From contig HF999636.1 in NCBI GenBank assembly GCA_000434055.1, forward strand, positions 1,903 through 51,350: a DNA stretch of 49,448 nt. Direction: 5' to 3'. The stretch comes from Ruminococcus sp. CAG:488. Its GTDB lineage: Bacteria; Bacillota; Clostridia; Oscillospirales; Acutalibacteraceae. Numbering within the stretch: the first letter of the stretch is position 1; each line of letters opens with the position of its first letter. Of this stretch, positions 16,626 through 25,954 are shown in pieces. Below the pieces are notes generated by a model that made no database searches, had not been told where the DNA came from, and saw only the letters and a program-made list of their open reading frames with translations. The translations under genes and the position numbers were made by a program.

Positions 16626-17996
16626 TTATTTACCCTTATAATATTTCTCAATCGTCTTATCGTCAACACGGTCGAGATCCTCTCTGGGCAGCTCGGAAAG
16701 AAGCTCCCAGCCTAGGTCAAGTGTTTTCTGAATCGAACGGTTTTCGTAAGGCGACTGTGAAATAAACTTTGCTTCAAAGTCCTTGCCAAACTGCAAAAGA
16801 CGCTTATCGGAAGCGGAAAGTTCATCCTCGCCGATAACGCTTGCAAGGCTCTTTGCATCCTGAACCTTAGCGTAGGACGAGAAAAGCTGGTTTGCAAGTA
16901 TGCTGTGATCCTCACGGGTGAAGCCCTCACCGATGCCGTCTTTCATAAGACGTGAAAGCGACGGAAGAATTCCGATCGGCGGATAAATTCCCTTTGAATC
17001 AAGCTCACGGTCAAGAACGATCTGACCCTCGGTGATGTATCCCGTAAGGTCGGGAATCGGGTGTGTGATATCGTCGTTCGGCATGGTGAGAATCGGGATT
17101 TGAGTAAGTGAACCCTTTGAGCCCTCAATAATTCCGGCACGCTCATAGAGCGACGCAAAATCTGAATAAAGATATCCCGGGAAGCCTTTTCTTGCAGGAA
17201 TTTCGCCCTTTGACGAGCTGAATTCACGGACGGCTTCCGCATATGACGTCATATCCGTCAAAATAACAAGCACGTTCTTTTCAAGCGTGAATGCAAGGTA
17301 TTCTGCGGCGGTCAAAGCGCATCGGGGAGTGATAATTCTTTCAACAATGGGATCGTTTGAAAGATTCAGGAACATTACAACCTTGTGCATAACGTTCGCT
17401 TTTTCAAACGATGATCGGAAATAGCTTGCAACGTCGTTCTTAACGCCCATTGCGGCAAAAACGATTGCGAAGTCCTCACTGTCTGAGATTGAGGCCTGAC
17501 GAACGATCTGAACGGCAAGTTCATTGTGCTTCATACCCGAGCCCGAGAAGATGGGCAGCTTCTGACCTCTGATAAGAGTCATGAGCGCATCAATCGAGGA
17601 AATACCTGTGTTGATATAGTTCTTGGGATAAACTCTCGAAACGGGGTTGATGGGCGACGAGTTAACGTCACGTTTTTCAACGGGGTAAACCTCACCGAGT
17701 CCGTCGATCGGTCTGCCGAGTCCGTCAAAAACTCTGCCGACGATTTCGGGAGAAAGGCTCAATTCAATCGGGTGACCCGTCATTCTCGTCTTGGTGTTGA
17801 CGAGCGAAAGACCTTTTGTACCCTCAAATACCTGAATAACGACCTTTTCGCCCTCGATTTCTACTATACGGCCTGTTCTTGATGAGCCGTCCTCAAGTCG
17901 AAGCTCAACCATTTCATCGTAGGAGGCGTCCTTGATGTTGTCAAGAACGATAAGCGAACCGTTGATCTGACTTAAACCGATGTGTTCAATAATCAT
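16626..17996 (-). CDS. atpB: V/A-type ATPase subunit B
   Basis: This 456-residue subunit is the non-catalytic nucleotide-site partner of subunit A in the A3B3 hexamer. It has the beta-barrel N-terminus, NPVSRVYPKNYINTGISSID, then IRGQKLPIFSGSGMKHNELA where the catalytic P-loop would be but without GKT, and the TDMTSYAEAVREFSSSKGEI region. Its ATG overlaps the last codons of the A subunit gene by four bases, so the two are translationally coupled. Confidence 0.97.
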   Translation of the reverse strand: MIIEHIGLSQINGSLIVLDNIKDASYDEMVELRLEDGSSRTGRIVEIEGEKVVIQVFEGTKGLSLVNTKTRMTGHPIELSLSPEIVGRVFDGLGRPIDGLGEVYPVEKRDVNSSPINPVSRVYPKNYINTGISSIDALMTLIRGQKLPIFSGSGMKHNELAVQIVRQASISDSEDFAIVFAAMGVKNDVASYFRSSFEKANVMHKVVMFLNLSNDPIVERIITPRCALTAAEYLAFTLEKNVLVILTDMTSYAEAVREFSSSKGEIPARKGFPGYLYSDFASLYERAGIIEGSKGSLTQIPILTMPNDDITHPIPDLTGYITEGQIVLDRELDSKGIYPPIGILPSLSRLMKDGIGEGFTREDHSILANQLFSSYAKVQDAKSLASVIGEDELSASDKRLLQFGKDFEAKFISQSPYENRSIQKTLDLGWELLSELPREDLDRVDDKTIEKYYKGK

Positions 17997-19759
17997 TTTG
18001 CGGCTGCCTCCTTTGCACTGACAGAGGCAAGAGCAGCGTCGATTTCCTTATAGTATTCGTCGAACATATCAAGCCTGTCATTAGGTATATCATATTTCAT
18101 CTGAACAAGTTTGTCAAATAATTTAAGCTCCGTTACCTTTGAAAGAGGAATCTTGAGAGCAACGATTTCATTGCTTCTGTGATAGAGGTAAAGGATTATC
18201 TGCATCATTTTGAGCTGCTTTTCAAGAGAAACGTAGGTGTCGTCCTTGTGGAAAGCGTTCTGCTGAAGGAAGCCGACACGGATAACTCTCGCAACCTCGA
18301 TGATAAGCTTCTGATCGTCGGGAAGAACATCGGAGCCGATTAGCTTTACGATTTCCATAAGGCTTGTTTCCTCGGCAAGCAGCGATGCGATTTCGTTTCT
18401 GCAAGTCATAAAGTCCGAGCCGACGTTCTTGTTGTACCACGGCGCAAGCTCGTTAAGATATTCGCTGTAGCTGTCGTTCCAGTTGATTGCAGGATAGTGA
18501 CGTGCGTAAGCAAGCGACTTATCGAGTGCCCAGAAACAACGGGTAAAGCGCTTTGTGTTCTGAGTAACCGGCTCTGAGAAATCCGAACCCTGAGGTGAAA
18601 CAGCACCGATAACGGAGATTGAACCGTCCTGTCCGTTGAGCGTTTCAACATAGCCGGCACGCTCATAGAACTCGGAGAGTCTTGACGGCAGATAAGCCGG
18701 GAAGCCTTCGTCGGCAGGCATCTCTTCAAGTCGTCCGCTGATTTCACGCAGAGCCTCAGCCCAACGTGAGGTCGAGTCGGCCATCATTGCGGTGTGGTAT
18801 CCCATGTCACGGTAATATTCAGCTATCGTGATACCTGTGTATATTGAAGCCTCACGGGCGGCAACGGGCATATTCGATGTGTTCGCAATGAGCACGGTAC
18901 GGTCGGTGAGGGGTCTGCCGGATTTCGGGTCGGTAATCTCACCGAATTCCTTAAGAGCCTGTGTCATTTCGTTTCCACGCTCGCCGCAGCCGACGTAAAT
19001 GATGATATCTGCGTCGCACCATTTGGCAAGCTGATGCTGCGTCATCGTTTTTCCTGTGCCGAAGCCGCCCGGGATAGCGGCGGCACCGCCCTTTGCAAGA
19101 GGAAACAGCGTATCAATTACACGCTGACCCGTGATGAGCGGCTTCTCGGGAGGAAGTCTTTTTGAAATCGGTCTCGGTGTTCTGATAGGCCATTTGCGGC
19201 AGAGAGTAAGCTCATGTAGCTTTCCGAGATCGTCTTTTAATGTGATGACGGTGTCGTTGACCTTGTATTTTCCGTCCGGCTTAACATCGACAACCTCGCC
19301 GCTGAGCTCGGGCGGAACCATAATTTTATGAATAAGGGCTTTCTCGGGTGTTGTGGCATAAACTGCGCCGCCCTTGAGCTTATCACCCTTTTTCGCTGTG
19401 ATAGTAACGTCCCATTCTGTCTCCTCATTGAGTGATGAGGGATGCAAGCCTCTCGGAATAAACGAGCCTGCGCTTGCGGCAATATCATTGAGCGGATTTT
19501 CGATTCCGTCAAAAATATTGCTGAGAATTCCGGGGCCGAGAGTAATGCAAAGGGGAGAGCCTGTCGGATAAACGGGATCACCGGGTTTAAGTCCGGAGGT
19601 TTCCTCGTAGACCTGAATAACAGTCTCGTCGCTGTCGATTCTGATAACCTCGCCGATAAGGCGCTGATTGCCGACAAAGACCATTTCGGTCATTTGCAGG
19701 TCGGTTTTTCCTTTAACAGAAACAACAGGACCGTTTATTGAATATATAACATTTTCCAT
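17993..19759 (-). CDS. atpA: V/A-type ATPase catalytic subunit A
   Basis: This 588-residue subunit carries the P-loop GGFGTGKT (residues 231-238), the catalytic GERGNEM segment, and the long non-homologous bulge (about 100-200) that marks V/A-type A subunits. It hydrolyses or makes ATP in the A3B3 head. I chose the start at 19759 (MENVIYSI) because AGGAG lies 8 nt upstream. An ATG at 19780 is also in frame and would overlap the E subunit gene by 4 nt. Confidence 0.97.
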   Translation of the reverse strand: MENVIYSINGPVVSVKGKTDLQMTEMVFVGNQRLIGEVIRIDSDETVIQVYEETSGLKPGDPVYPTGSPLCITLGPGILSNIFDGIENPLNDIAASAGSFIPRGLHPSSLNEETEWDVTITAKKGDKLKGGAVYATTPEKALIHKIMVPPELSGEVVDVKPDGKYKVNDTVITLKDDLGKLHELTLCRKWPIRTPRPISKRLPPEKPLITGQRVIDTLFPLAKGGAAAIPGGFGTGKTMTQHQLAKWCDADIIIYVGCGERGNEMTQALKEFGEITDPKSGRPLTDRTVLIANTSNMPVAAREASIYTGITIAEYYRDMGYHTAMMADSTSRWAEALREISGRLEEMPADEGFPAYLPSRLSEFYERAGYVETLNGQDGSISVIGAVSPQGSDFSEPVTQNTKRFTRCFWALDKSLAYARHYPAINWNDSYSEYLNELAPWYNKNVGSDFMTCRNEIASLLAEETSLMEIVKLIGSDVLPDDQKLIIEVARVIRVGFLQQNAFHKDDTYVSLEKQLKMMQIILYLYHRSNEIVALKIPLSKVTELKLFDKLVQMKYDIPNDRLDMFDEYYKEIDAALASVSAKEAAAK

Positions 19760-19776
19760 TATGTTTGCTCCTTCTG

Positions 19777-20370
19777 TCAAAGAGATAAGGATAAGCCGGA
19801 GTAGCTGTAAAAATTCTGCTTTTCCGTTTCAAGGCGTGCGTCAAGCGTATCGTCGGCAGTCATTGCCGTGCGAAGATTTTCGCCCTTGCAACCGCCGAGC
19901 TTTATGAATTCATCATATTTGACCTCATTGCCGAGAGCCTTTATCTCGGCTTCAAGCTTTTTGTCATCAGGCCTGAGAATAATAACGGCGTCGTCACCGA
20001 TTGCAGCCTTGATATTTGATACGCTGTTCATGAGAAAATCATGATAGCTGTCGCTTTTTGCAAAAGCATTGATTTTTTCGAATGCCTGAGCAAACACCTT
20101 CTCGGTTATTTCATTTCGGCGTGCAACAAGCTTTTCGATTTCTTTAGTCTCATTTTCGGACAGCTCGGCATTGATTTCTTCGTTAAGACGGTCAAATTCA
20201 CTGCTTCTTACCGGACGGACATTCTGACGGGCAAGACGGCGAGTCTTTTTTATCTCGTTCTCGATGTATTCGTCAACGTCATTTTTAATTTTTTCGCAGC
20301 GTGCATCGGCGTCCGAATTTATTGCCTTGAGAAAACGCTCTGTTTTACTTGAATTGTTGATCAAATTCAT
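19777..20370 (-). CDS. atpE: V/A-type ATPase subunit E
   Basis: This 197-residue protein has a long charged N-terminal coiled coil (residues 5-95) and a C-terminal alpha/beta domain containing IILRPDDKKLEAEIKALG and LGGCKGENLRTAMTADDTLD, the typical ending of subunit E of the peripheral stalk. It pairs with the G/H-type subunit encoded first in the operon. Confidence 0.9.
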   Translation of the reverse strand: MNLINNSSKTERFLKAINSDADARCEKIKNDVDEYIENEIKKTRRLARQNVRPVRSSEFDRLNEEINAELSENETKEIEKLVARRNEITEKVFAQAFEKINAFAKSDSYHDFLMNSVSNIKAAIGDDAVIILRPDDKKLEAEIKALGNEVKYDEFIKLGGCKGENLRTAMTADDTLDARLETEKQNFYSYSGLSLSL

Positions 20371-20394
20371 TCCTCCTTCTTGGAGTTTTGAAAG

Positions 20395-20700
20395 TTATAT
20401 TTTAATTCCGATCGCTTCGCTTACATAGTCGGCGATCGAGTTGCTTGTACCGTCCGAGTGTCTGTCGGGAATCTCGATTATCAACGGCAGTGAGTGAGCC
20501 TTGCGAAATGCGCCGATCTCGTCCGAGCAGAGTGATACAAGCGTTTGATTGATGAGGATTATGCCGATGTCGGGATCCTTAGCAGCCTTTTCAAAAAGCT
20601 CGCGAACCTCATCTCTGCTCTCCGTTACGGTGCCTTCAATTCCTGCAAGGCGCATACCGAGAGCCGTATCCTCATTGTCACAAATCAGATAAAGACGCAT
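20395..20700 (-). CDS. atpF: V/A-type ATPase subunit F
   Basis: This 101-residue Rossmann-like protein (MRLYLICDNEDTALGMRLAG, then IGIILINQTL, then PLIIEIPDRHSDG) is subunit F, which binds subunit D on the central rotor and modulates activity. Length and operon position between K and E agree with the family. Confidence 0.92.
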   Translation of the reverse strand: MRLYLICDNEDTALGMRLAGIEGTVTESRDEVRELFEKAAKDPDIGIILINQTLVSLCSDEIGAFRKAHSLPLIIEIPDRHSDGTSNSIADYVSEAIGIKI

Positions 20701-20709
20701 AAGCTCACC

Positions 20710-21183
20710 TTAGATCTTGTTAAGAATAAGGATTGAAATAACAACGCCGTAAAGGGCGATTGATTCACCGAGGGCAACGAAGATAAGAGCTTTACCGAAT
20801 GCTTTAGCGTCCTCACTTGTTGCTGCGATAGCCGCCGGAGCACCAGCCGCAACGGCGATACCGCCGCCGACGCCCGAAAGACCTGTAACGATAGCGGCTG
20901 CAAGAAGTCCGAGACCCTTGCCGTTATCTGAATTTGATGCTGTTGACGTTGCTTCCTCGCTCTGAGAGGTTGTTGCAGTCTCGTTTGTCTTGTCCTCATT
21001 GGCTGCCGAAACAGAGAATGTAACGGCGCAAACGGTGATTGCGATTACTGCGAAAGCGATAAGGTTTCTGGCGAGAACCTTCTTGCCGGAAACACCTCTT
21101 GACTTGCGGTTAAAGGAATATGCAAAAAGTGCCGTGAGAGCGGCGATGGGGAGTACTGCGATAAGAACATAAAACAATGACAT
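20710..21183 (-). CDS. atpK: V/A-type ATPase proteolipid subunit K (c-type rotor subunit) with N-terminal extension
   Basis: This 157-residue protein forms the membrane rotor ring. The C-terminal hairpin (about 90-155) is a canonical c-subunit pair, with glycine-rich GLSGVGGGIAVAAGAPAAIA and the ion-binding carboxylate Glu140 in FVALGESIALYG. The N-terminal half is unusual: two hydrophobic helices (3-22 and 40-60) are joined to the hairpin by an Asn/Thr/Ser/Glu-rich linker (61-88) and lack a carboxylate. So there is one ion-binding site per polypeptide. I see no glutamine in the third helix of the sort used by known sodium-binding rings, but coupling-ion choice cannot be settled by eye. Confidence 0.9.
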   Translation of the reverse strand: MSLFYVLIAVLPIAALTALFAYSFNRKSRGVSGKKVLARNLIAFAVIAITVCAVTFSVSAANEDKTNETATTSQSEEATSTASNSDNGKGLGLLAAAIVTGLSGVGGGIAVAAGAPAAIAATSEDAKAFGKALIFVALGESIALYGVVISILILNKI

Positions 21184-21201
21184 GGTTATTACCTCCGAAA
21201 A

Positions 21202-23214
21202 TTATTTTTTAACTGTTATAACTACGTTTTCGTTGTCCTCGGCATTTGAGGGCTTGAAAGCGTTTCTGATGCTGAAAAATACACCTTTGTTTTTGCGTGT
21301 GCCAACGCTGTTGAACGGCTTGCCGTCGCCCGCATAGAATCGGCTGAACATCTCATAGAATTCAAGTCTCAGAACCTGAATACCCGTCAGAAGTCCTTCG
21401 AGAGCGATAACAATGATGTTGCCGAATATCATCGAGATGATACCGCCGACGGAATATTCGTTGCCTGCCAGCGATGAGAAAACCATCATCATGCCGGCAT
21501 GGACGAGAACGAATGCACCGACTCTGAGAAACGAAACGGTGTTGCTGAAATAGGTCAGGATATATTCGATAACCTCAAAGAAGTTCTGCATGATGTAGTC
21601 CGACCATTTCTCGGGCATGTAGTTCTCTTTTTTGTCCACCATTCCGATAAGAATCTCCTGGAAGAAGAGAAGCAGTATGCAAACAACTGCGACGATTACG
21701 ACAACTCCTGTCGGGAGCACCGCTTTGCCTGCCATGAAGCCGACGACTGCGCATACAAGCGTTGCGTAAAGAATTATACCGACAACGCCGTTGGTGCTGA
21801 ACAGCGCTTCGCCGAGCTTTTTATTCTTCAGCGAGCAGAAAACGTTCAGACCCATGGAGATCACAACAAGCGCAACGCCTATGCCGATTGCAAGAATCAG
21901 AACGGTGTTTATCGAATCCATGACCGAAATCGGCTTACCCTGCAATCCAATTGCATGATAAAGGGGATCGAGAAGCTCTTCGTAACCAAACACAGAGCCG
22001 ACAAGCAGTCCGAAGAATGCCGAGCTGATGCCGCACGGAACAAGAATTTTTGCCAGCTTTGCTCCTTTGATTCTGTAAACAAGATATCCGCCGATCGCAA
22101 GCACAAGTCCCTGACCCAGATCGGCAAACATAATGCCGAAAAGAAGGGAATAGGTGATTGCAACAAAAGGCGTGATATCAACTCCGCCGTAGGAGGGAAG
22201 TCCGTACATTTCAACGAACATTTCAAACGGACGGAACGGCTTTTTGTTTTTGAGCTTGACGGGGGGACTGCTTCGCTTCTCCTGCTCGGGATCGGCCTCC
22301 TCAAAGGTAACTCCGTCAATTTTTTCAATATTCTGTTTAAATCTTTTGTAGCTTGATTTCGGAACCCAGCCGACATAGATGAAATAGTCGGAGTCTGAAT
22401 CCTTTGCCGCGTACCGTCTGAGGTCAAAGGCAAGGCTTGCGACCTCAAGATAGGCATGAACCTGTTCGCAGTGTTCGGAATTTTCTGCCCAGAAGTCTGC
22501 GATTTCCGTATCAATCTTGTTAAGCTCGATTGTGAGCTTTTCCTTTTCGACATTTAGCTTTGCGAGTATTTCTTTCGGTGTGCCCGTTGAGAAAGGAATA
22601 TGAATTCTGTCAAAATACAGCGAAGCAAAAATTCTGTCAACCTCGTCTATTTGAGTTCTCGGAGCCGAATAAATACCCCAATGACTCTTTTCGTCAACAG
22701 ACGATTCAAGGAAAACGAAAAGGTTGTTGCTTTCGTAAGCCTTGAGCTTTGGGTAACAGTCTTTTGGAATACTGCCGAAGCGAACCTTCAAGAATTCGCA
22801 GGAAAGAAGTTCCTCAATCGGAATGTCAATTCCGATGAAATGATTGAATTGCTCTGCCGACGCTTCAACCTCCTGAAGCTTGTCGGAAATCTCGGTTCTT
22901 TTTGCGAAACTTTCCGAAAGCTTTTCCTTGAGAGCGTCAATATAGTCAAACTCGTTTGAATCGACTATAATTTCATCGCCCTTAAAGGTGTCCTTGAGCG
23001 TGACGCCTGCGATTGAAGCAATTTCTTCTATCTTCTGAATGGAAGATGAATATGGGTTTTCCTCGTTCAGCGGTACAAATCCGAGCGAGTCGGAAATGTA
23101 ATCCATTGCGTTTTCGGGATGAAAATCGCCGCTGATACAGCAGGATGTTATAAACTCATCGAGGTGATCAATAAGACCGTAGGTCCTGACGAGCTTCATT
23201 TTTTCAATTGCCAA
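21202..23214 (-). CDS. atpI: V/A-type ATPase subunit I (a-type stator)
   Basis: This 670-residue subunit has a cytoplasmic N-terminal half with coiled coils (to about 340) and a C-terminal half with about eight membrane helices. The key segment SNTVSFLRVGAFVLVHAGMM holds the conserved arginine that faces the rotor carboxylate. GITPF-like and MFADLGQG motifs match the family. It forms the ion half-channels and anchors the peripheral stalks. It follows the C subunit gene by 11 nt. Confidence 0.95.
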   Translation of the reverse strand: MAIEKMKLVRTYGLIDHLDEFITSCCISGDFHPENAMDYISDSLGFVPLNEENPYSSSIQKIEEIASIAGVTLKDTFKGDEIIVDSNEFDYIDALKEKLSESFAKRTEISDKLQEVEASAEQFNHFIGIDIPIEELLSCEFLKVRFGSIPKDCYPKLKAYESNNLFVFLESSVDEKSHWGIYSAPRTQIDEVDRIFASLYFDRIHIPFSTGTPKEILAKLNVEKEKLTIELNKIDTEIADFWAENSEHCEQVHAYLEVASLAFDLRRYAAKDSDSDYFIYVGWVPKSSYKRFKQNIEKIDGVTFEEADPEQEKRSSPPVKLKNKKPFRPFEMFVEMYGLPSYGGVDITPFVAITYSLLFGIMFADLGQGLVLAIGGYLVYRIKGAKLAKILVPCGISSAFFGLLVGSVFGYEELLDPLYHAIGLQGKPISVMDSINTVLILAIGIGVALVVISMGLNVFCSLKNKKLGEALFSTNGVVGIILYATLVCAVVGFMAGKAVLPTGVVVIVAVVCILLLFFQEILIGMVDKKENYMPEKWSDYIMQNFFEVIEYILTYFSNTVSFLRVGAFVLVHAGMMMVFSSLAGNEYSVGGIISMIFGNIIVIALEGLLTGIQVLRLEFYEMFSRFYAGDGKPFNSVGTRKNKGVFFSIRNAFKPSNAEDNENVVITVKK

Positions 23215-23225
23215 AACACAGCCTC

Positions 23226-24281
23226 CTAACTTTCTGCTCCGATCAAAACGGAACGTGCTTTATCCGCCGGAATATTGTATTTTATCGCCTCAACGATGTG
23301 GATAATGTTTCGCACCTCGTTTTCGGCAAGGAAAAGGTAACAAAGCATAACCGCCGTCGGGTTCGTATAATAACGAAAACCCTTGAGCTGCTGCCCGATA
23401 AGCATTTCTCTGGTCGCATTCTCAATGTATTTGAAGTCAACCTTTGAAAAATCCTTTTTATAATAGGTATTGGGAATGATATTTACAATGTCCGTTGCGT
23501 TTTTCGCTTCGGATATCGCAGTCAGATCCTTTTCGGTAAAATTCGTGCAGCCGGGAACGCTGAAGTCTCGAATGAACATCTTGTTGGGACTGCCGAAATT
23601 CAAAAGTCTGTAAGCTCTTGTGAGCATGTACATATCAAGCCTGTAATTAACCGTTTCGTAAATCTCTTTTTTCTTGCGCCGATCCTTTGAAAGCTTGATG
23701 GATTTGACAAGAAAAGAGAATCTGTATTTATTAAGGTCGTTTTCAATCAGGATAAACATTCCGTCATCGGAATAATTATCGCGATATCTTTCAAGAATTT
23801 TTTTATAATCCGTGTGTTCAAGAGCCTTCAGAAGATCCGAATAGCTTCGTACCTTTGCCAGCTCATAAAGATCTATGTCGGTTTTGCTGTTGAAGAATGG
23901 CGGCAGGGAAGAGAGGTATTTCTCGGGCTTGCCTATTATTAACAACTGTATAATTGTCATAAGCTGTCTGATATCATTCTGAACAACAAAGTAACGGTAA
24001 AAAATTTCACCTGCCGAAAGCTGATATTCGCAAAGCTTTTCGCTCTTCTTTAAAAGGCTCATCTTGAGAATTTCTTCGATCTGCGCCGAGTCGATATTAG
24101 TCGGCAGGGCGTCAAAATCCGAGCGATAATATGTTCTTGTTTTAAGATAGTTCGCAAGCTCGACAAGTGATTTGCAGTTGAGCATATCGTTGTAGTTCTC
24201 TTTTGTCAGCCTTTTACCGTACATCGCATGCGCCTTTGCCATAACGGCATTGTCGGCGTATGAAACCGCCATTACGTTCAC
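23226..24281 (-). CDS. atpC: V/A-type ATPase subunit C (d-type)
   Basis: This 351-residue helical protein connects the central rotor to the membrane ring. It matches AtpC/NtpC by its start (YADNAVMAKAHAMYGKRLTK), repeated YLKT-like and LERYRDN segments, and its C-terminal LCYLFLAENEVRNIIHIVEA. Its place before subunit I in this operon is a variation on the I-K-E-C-F-A-B-D order known in other Firmicutes. Confidence 0.9.
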   Translation of the reverse strand: MNVMAVSYADNAVMAKAHAMYGKRLTKENYNDMLNCKSLVELANYLKTRTYYRSDFDALPTNIDSAQIEEILKMSLLKKSEKLCEYQLSAGEIFYRYFVVQNDIRQLMTIIQLLIIGKPEKYLSSLPPFFNSKTDIDLYELAKVRSYSDLLKALEHTDYKKILERYRDNYSDDGMFILIENDLNKYRFSFLVKSIKLSKDRRKKKEIYETVNYRLDMYMLTRAYRLLNFGSPNKMFIRDFSVPGCTNFTEKDLTAISEAKNATDIVNIIPNTYYKKDFSKVDFKYIENATREMLIGQQLKGFRYYTNPTAVMLCYLFLAENEVRNIIHIVEAIKYNIPADKARSVLIGAES

Positions 24282-24339
24282 CTCCCGCAGTGATAAACGA
24301 TCACAATATCACAAAACAACCGAGATTACCGATTGCCCG

Positions 24340-24651
24340 TCAATTCTTTGTAACGTTTTCAACAATTTTATCTACCCATTTGTCGGCATTCTCTTTATAG
24401 AGATTTTCCATACCGTTGAGGATCTTTTGATTTCTCTCGCCGACCTTTTCAAGATAGGCGTCGCCCTCAGTGCGCTGTTTCTGACTCTTTTTCAAAGCGA
24501 AATCGAGGGCTTTTTGGTTTTCTTCCTCGGTAATGCGATTTTTCTTTTCGCCCAGTTCGGCAATTTCCTTGTCACGGTATGCTTCAGCCTCTTTAACGCG
24601 CTCACACGCTTGCTTATCCATATCAAGGATCACGCGAAGCATCTCTTTCAT
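24340..24651 (-). CDS. V/A-type ATPase subunit G/H-like peripheral-stalk protein
   Basis: This 103-residue protein is a nearly continuous charged coiled coil (MKEMLRVILDMDKQACERVK and on), as expected of the G/H subunit that pairs with E in the peripheral stalk. It is the first gene of the ATPase operon, 58 nt before the C subunit gene, and its promoter lies just upstream. The assignment rests on composition, length and position. Confidence 0.75.
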   Translation of the reverse strand: MKEMLRVILDMDKQACERVKEAEAYRDKEIAELGEKKNRITEEENQKALDFALKKSQKQRTEGDAYLEKVGERNQKILNGMENLYKENADKWVDKIVENVTKN

Positions 24652-24687
24652 TCTCTCACCTCATTGCGCTTGTTAATTCATTCACAC

Positions 24688-24715
24688 ATTATAGCACTTC
24701 TTAATAAAAAAGCAA
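24688..24715 (-). promoter_or_regulatory. Promoter of the V/A-ATPase operon
   Basis: On the minus strand TTGCTT (24715-24710) is 16 bp from TATAAT (24693-24688), which has an extended TGC just before it. It lies about 37 nt upstream of the first ATPase gene, and the nine ATPase genes downstream have no large gaps. Confidence 0.6.
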
Positions 24716-24771
24716 TGGTAATTTTGTACAATTTATGGCCGTTTTTTTAGAGAAAAAAGACAAATATTTCA

Positions 24772-24800
24772 TTGAAAAAAATTGCGAAGTATTGTAGAAT
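24772..24800 (+). promoter_or_regulatory. Promoter of the glycosyltransferase gene
   Basis: TTGAAA (24772-24777) is 17 bp from TAGAAT (24795-24800), 29 nt upstream of the start codon. Confidence 0.55.
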
Positions 24801-24829
24801 ATAAATAACCTGTGCAGGAGGAAATCGTT

Positions 24830-25843
24830 ATGAAGCTTAGCTATATAATTCCCGTGTATAATGTAGAGAAGTATTTAAAAGAATGTATTGACTCAATTCT
24901 TGCGCAGACATTCGATGATTATGAAATTATTCTCGTTGACGACGCTTCGCCGGATAACTGCCCTTACATATGCGACGGGTATGCGGAAAGATATCCGGAT
25001 ATAATAAAGGTTATACACAAAAAAAATGCGGGTCCAGCCGCCGCAAGGAATGACGGCTTGAAAATTGCATCGGGCGATTACATATGGTTCTTTGACAGTG
25101 ATGATGTGCTTAAGGCCGATTGTGTAAACAAAGTTTATGAAATGGCTTTAAAAAACAATGTCGATATTTTGCAAATGTCTTTTATGTCTTTTCATGACGG
25201 AAAGGACGACTCCTATAAAACCGAGTCGGTATTTGAATACGGCAAGGTGATCGGACATAAGGAACTTACAAAGTATGTTGCAAGCTCCAATACGGACAGA
25301 AGCGTGATTTTTGCATGGCGAAATATATATAAAAAAGCTTTTTTAGATGACAACAATATTTTATTTGACCCATCATTGAGAATGCTGGAGGATCCGCCTT
25401 TTAATACGCTTGCTTTTTTGAAGGCAAAGAGCTTTTCGGCAGCCGATATTCCCATATATTCATACAGAATAAGGCAGTACAGTCTGCAAAGAAAAAAGTA
25501 TGTTGAGAATTACGATATCGTGATGGAATATCAATGGAGCTTGAAATTAAAATATTACAGAGATTTTTCCGATAATGACGGGTTGTTTTACAAAGATATC
25601 GCCGAGTTTACAATTAAAACCAATCTGCCTGTTTTGCTTTCAAATATATACAGCAATAACATTGACGGCAAATATACTTTTCTTAAAAGAATCGGCAATT
25701 CGGAAATGCTCCGAAAATCCTTTGAAGATTACGATATCAAAGAATTTAAGTCAAAATCGCTTGATTGGTGGGCTACATTTTTCATTAAAAAGAAGCTTTA
25801 TCTGCTTGCACATTTTATTTGCAAAAATATTCTTTATAAATAG
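24830..25843 (+). CDS. Family 2 glycosyltransferase
   Basis: This 337-residue protein has the GT-A fold of family 2: YIIPVYNVEKYLKECIDSIL at the start, LVDDASPDNCP, NAGPAAARNDGL, and the metal-binding DSDD (in WFFDSDDVL). It should transfer a sugar from a nucleotide donor to a cell-surface polymer or lipid. AGGAGG 8 nt upstream fixes the start at 24830. It is a single-gene unit with its own promoter and terminator. Acceptor unknown. Confidence 0.9.
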   Translation: MKLSYIIPVYNVEKYLKECIDSILAQTFDDYEIILVDDASPDNCPYICDGYAERYPDIIKVIHKKNAGPAAARNDGLKIASGDYIWFFDSDDVLKADCVNKVYEMALKNNVDILQMSFMSFHDGKDDSYKTESVFEYGKVIGHKELTKYVASSNTDRSVIFAWRNIYKKAFLDDNNILFDPSLRMLEDPPFNTLAFLKAKSFSAADIPIYSYRIRQYSLQRKKYVENYDIVMEYQWSLKLKYYRDFSDNDGLFYKDIAEFTIKTNLPVLLSNIYSNNIDGKYTFLKRIGNSEMLRKSFEDYDIKEFKSKSLDWWATFFIKKKLYLLAHFICKNILYK

Positions 25844-25854
25844 TATATAATTAT

Positions 25855-25890
25855 AAATCGCACTTCGTTTTGAAGCTGCGATTTATTTTT
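25855..25890 (+). terminator. Terminator after the glycosyltransferase
   Basis: An 8-bp stem (AAATCGCA 25855-25862 with TGCGATTT 25877-25884) with an inner CTTC/GAAG pairing is followed by a T-rich run. Confidence 0.75.
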
Positions 25891-25903
25891 TAAAACCGCT
25901 TTT

Positions 25904-25936
25904 GTGACAAAAAAATCGGGAAACGGGATATATAAT
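25904..25936 (+). promoter_or_regulatory. Candidate Spo0A-dependent spoIIG-type promoter
   Basis: A -35-like GTGACA (25904-25909) is 21 bp from a perfect TATAAT (25931-25936). The Bacillus subtilis spoIIG promoter is known for abnormally long (22-bp) spacing that needs Spo0A. The bottom strand of 25901-25911 reads TTTGTCACAAA-like, one base off a 0A box. The functional claim is inference. Confidence 0.4.
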
Positions 25937-25954
25937 TTAACTGAGGTGGTGAGG

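Noticed and set aside
21499..22356. Long plus-strand open frame opposite ATPase subunit I.
   Set aside because: It is antisense to a well-supported conserved gene and has no ribosome binding site or domain.
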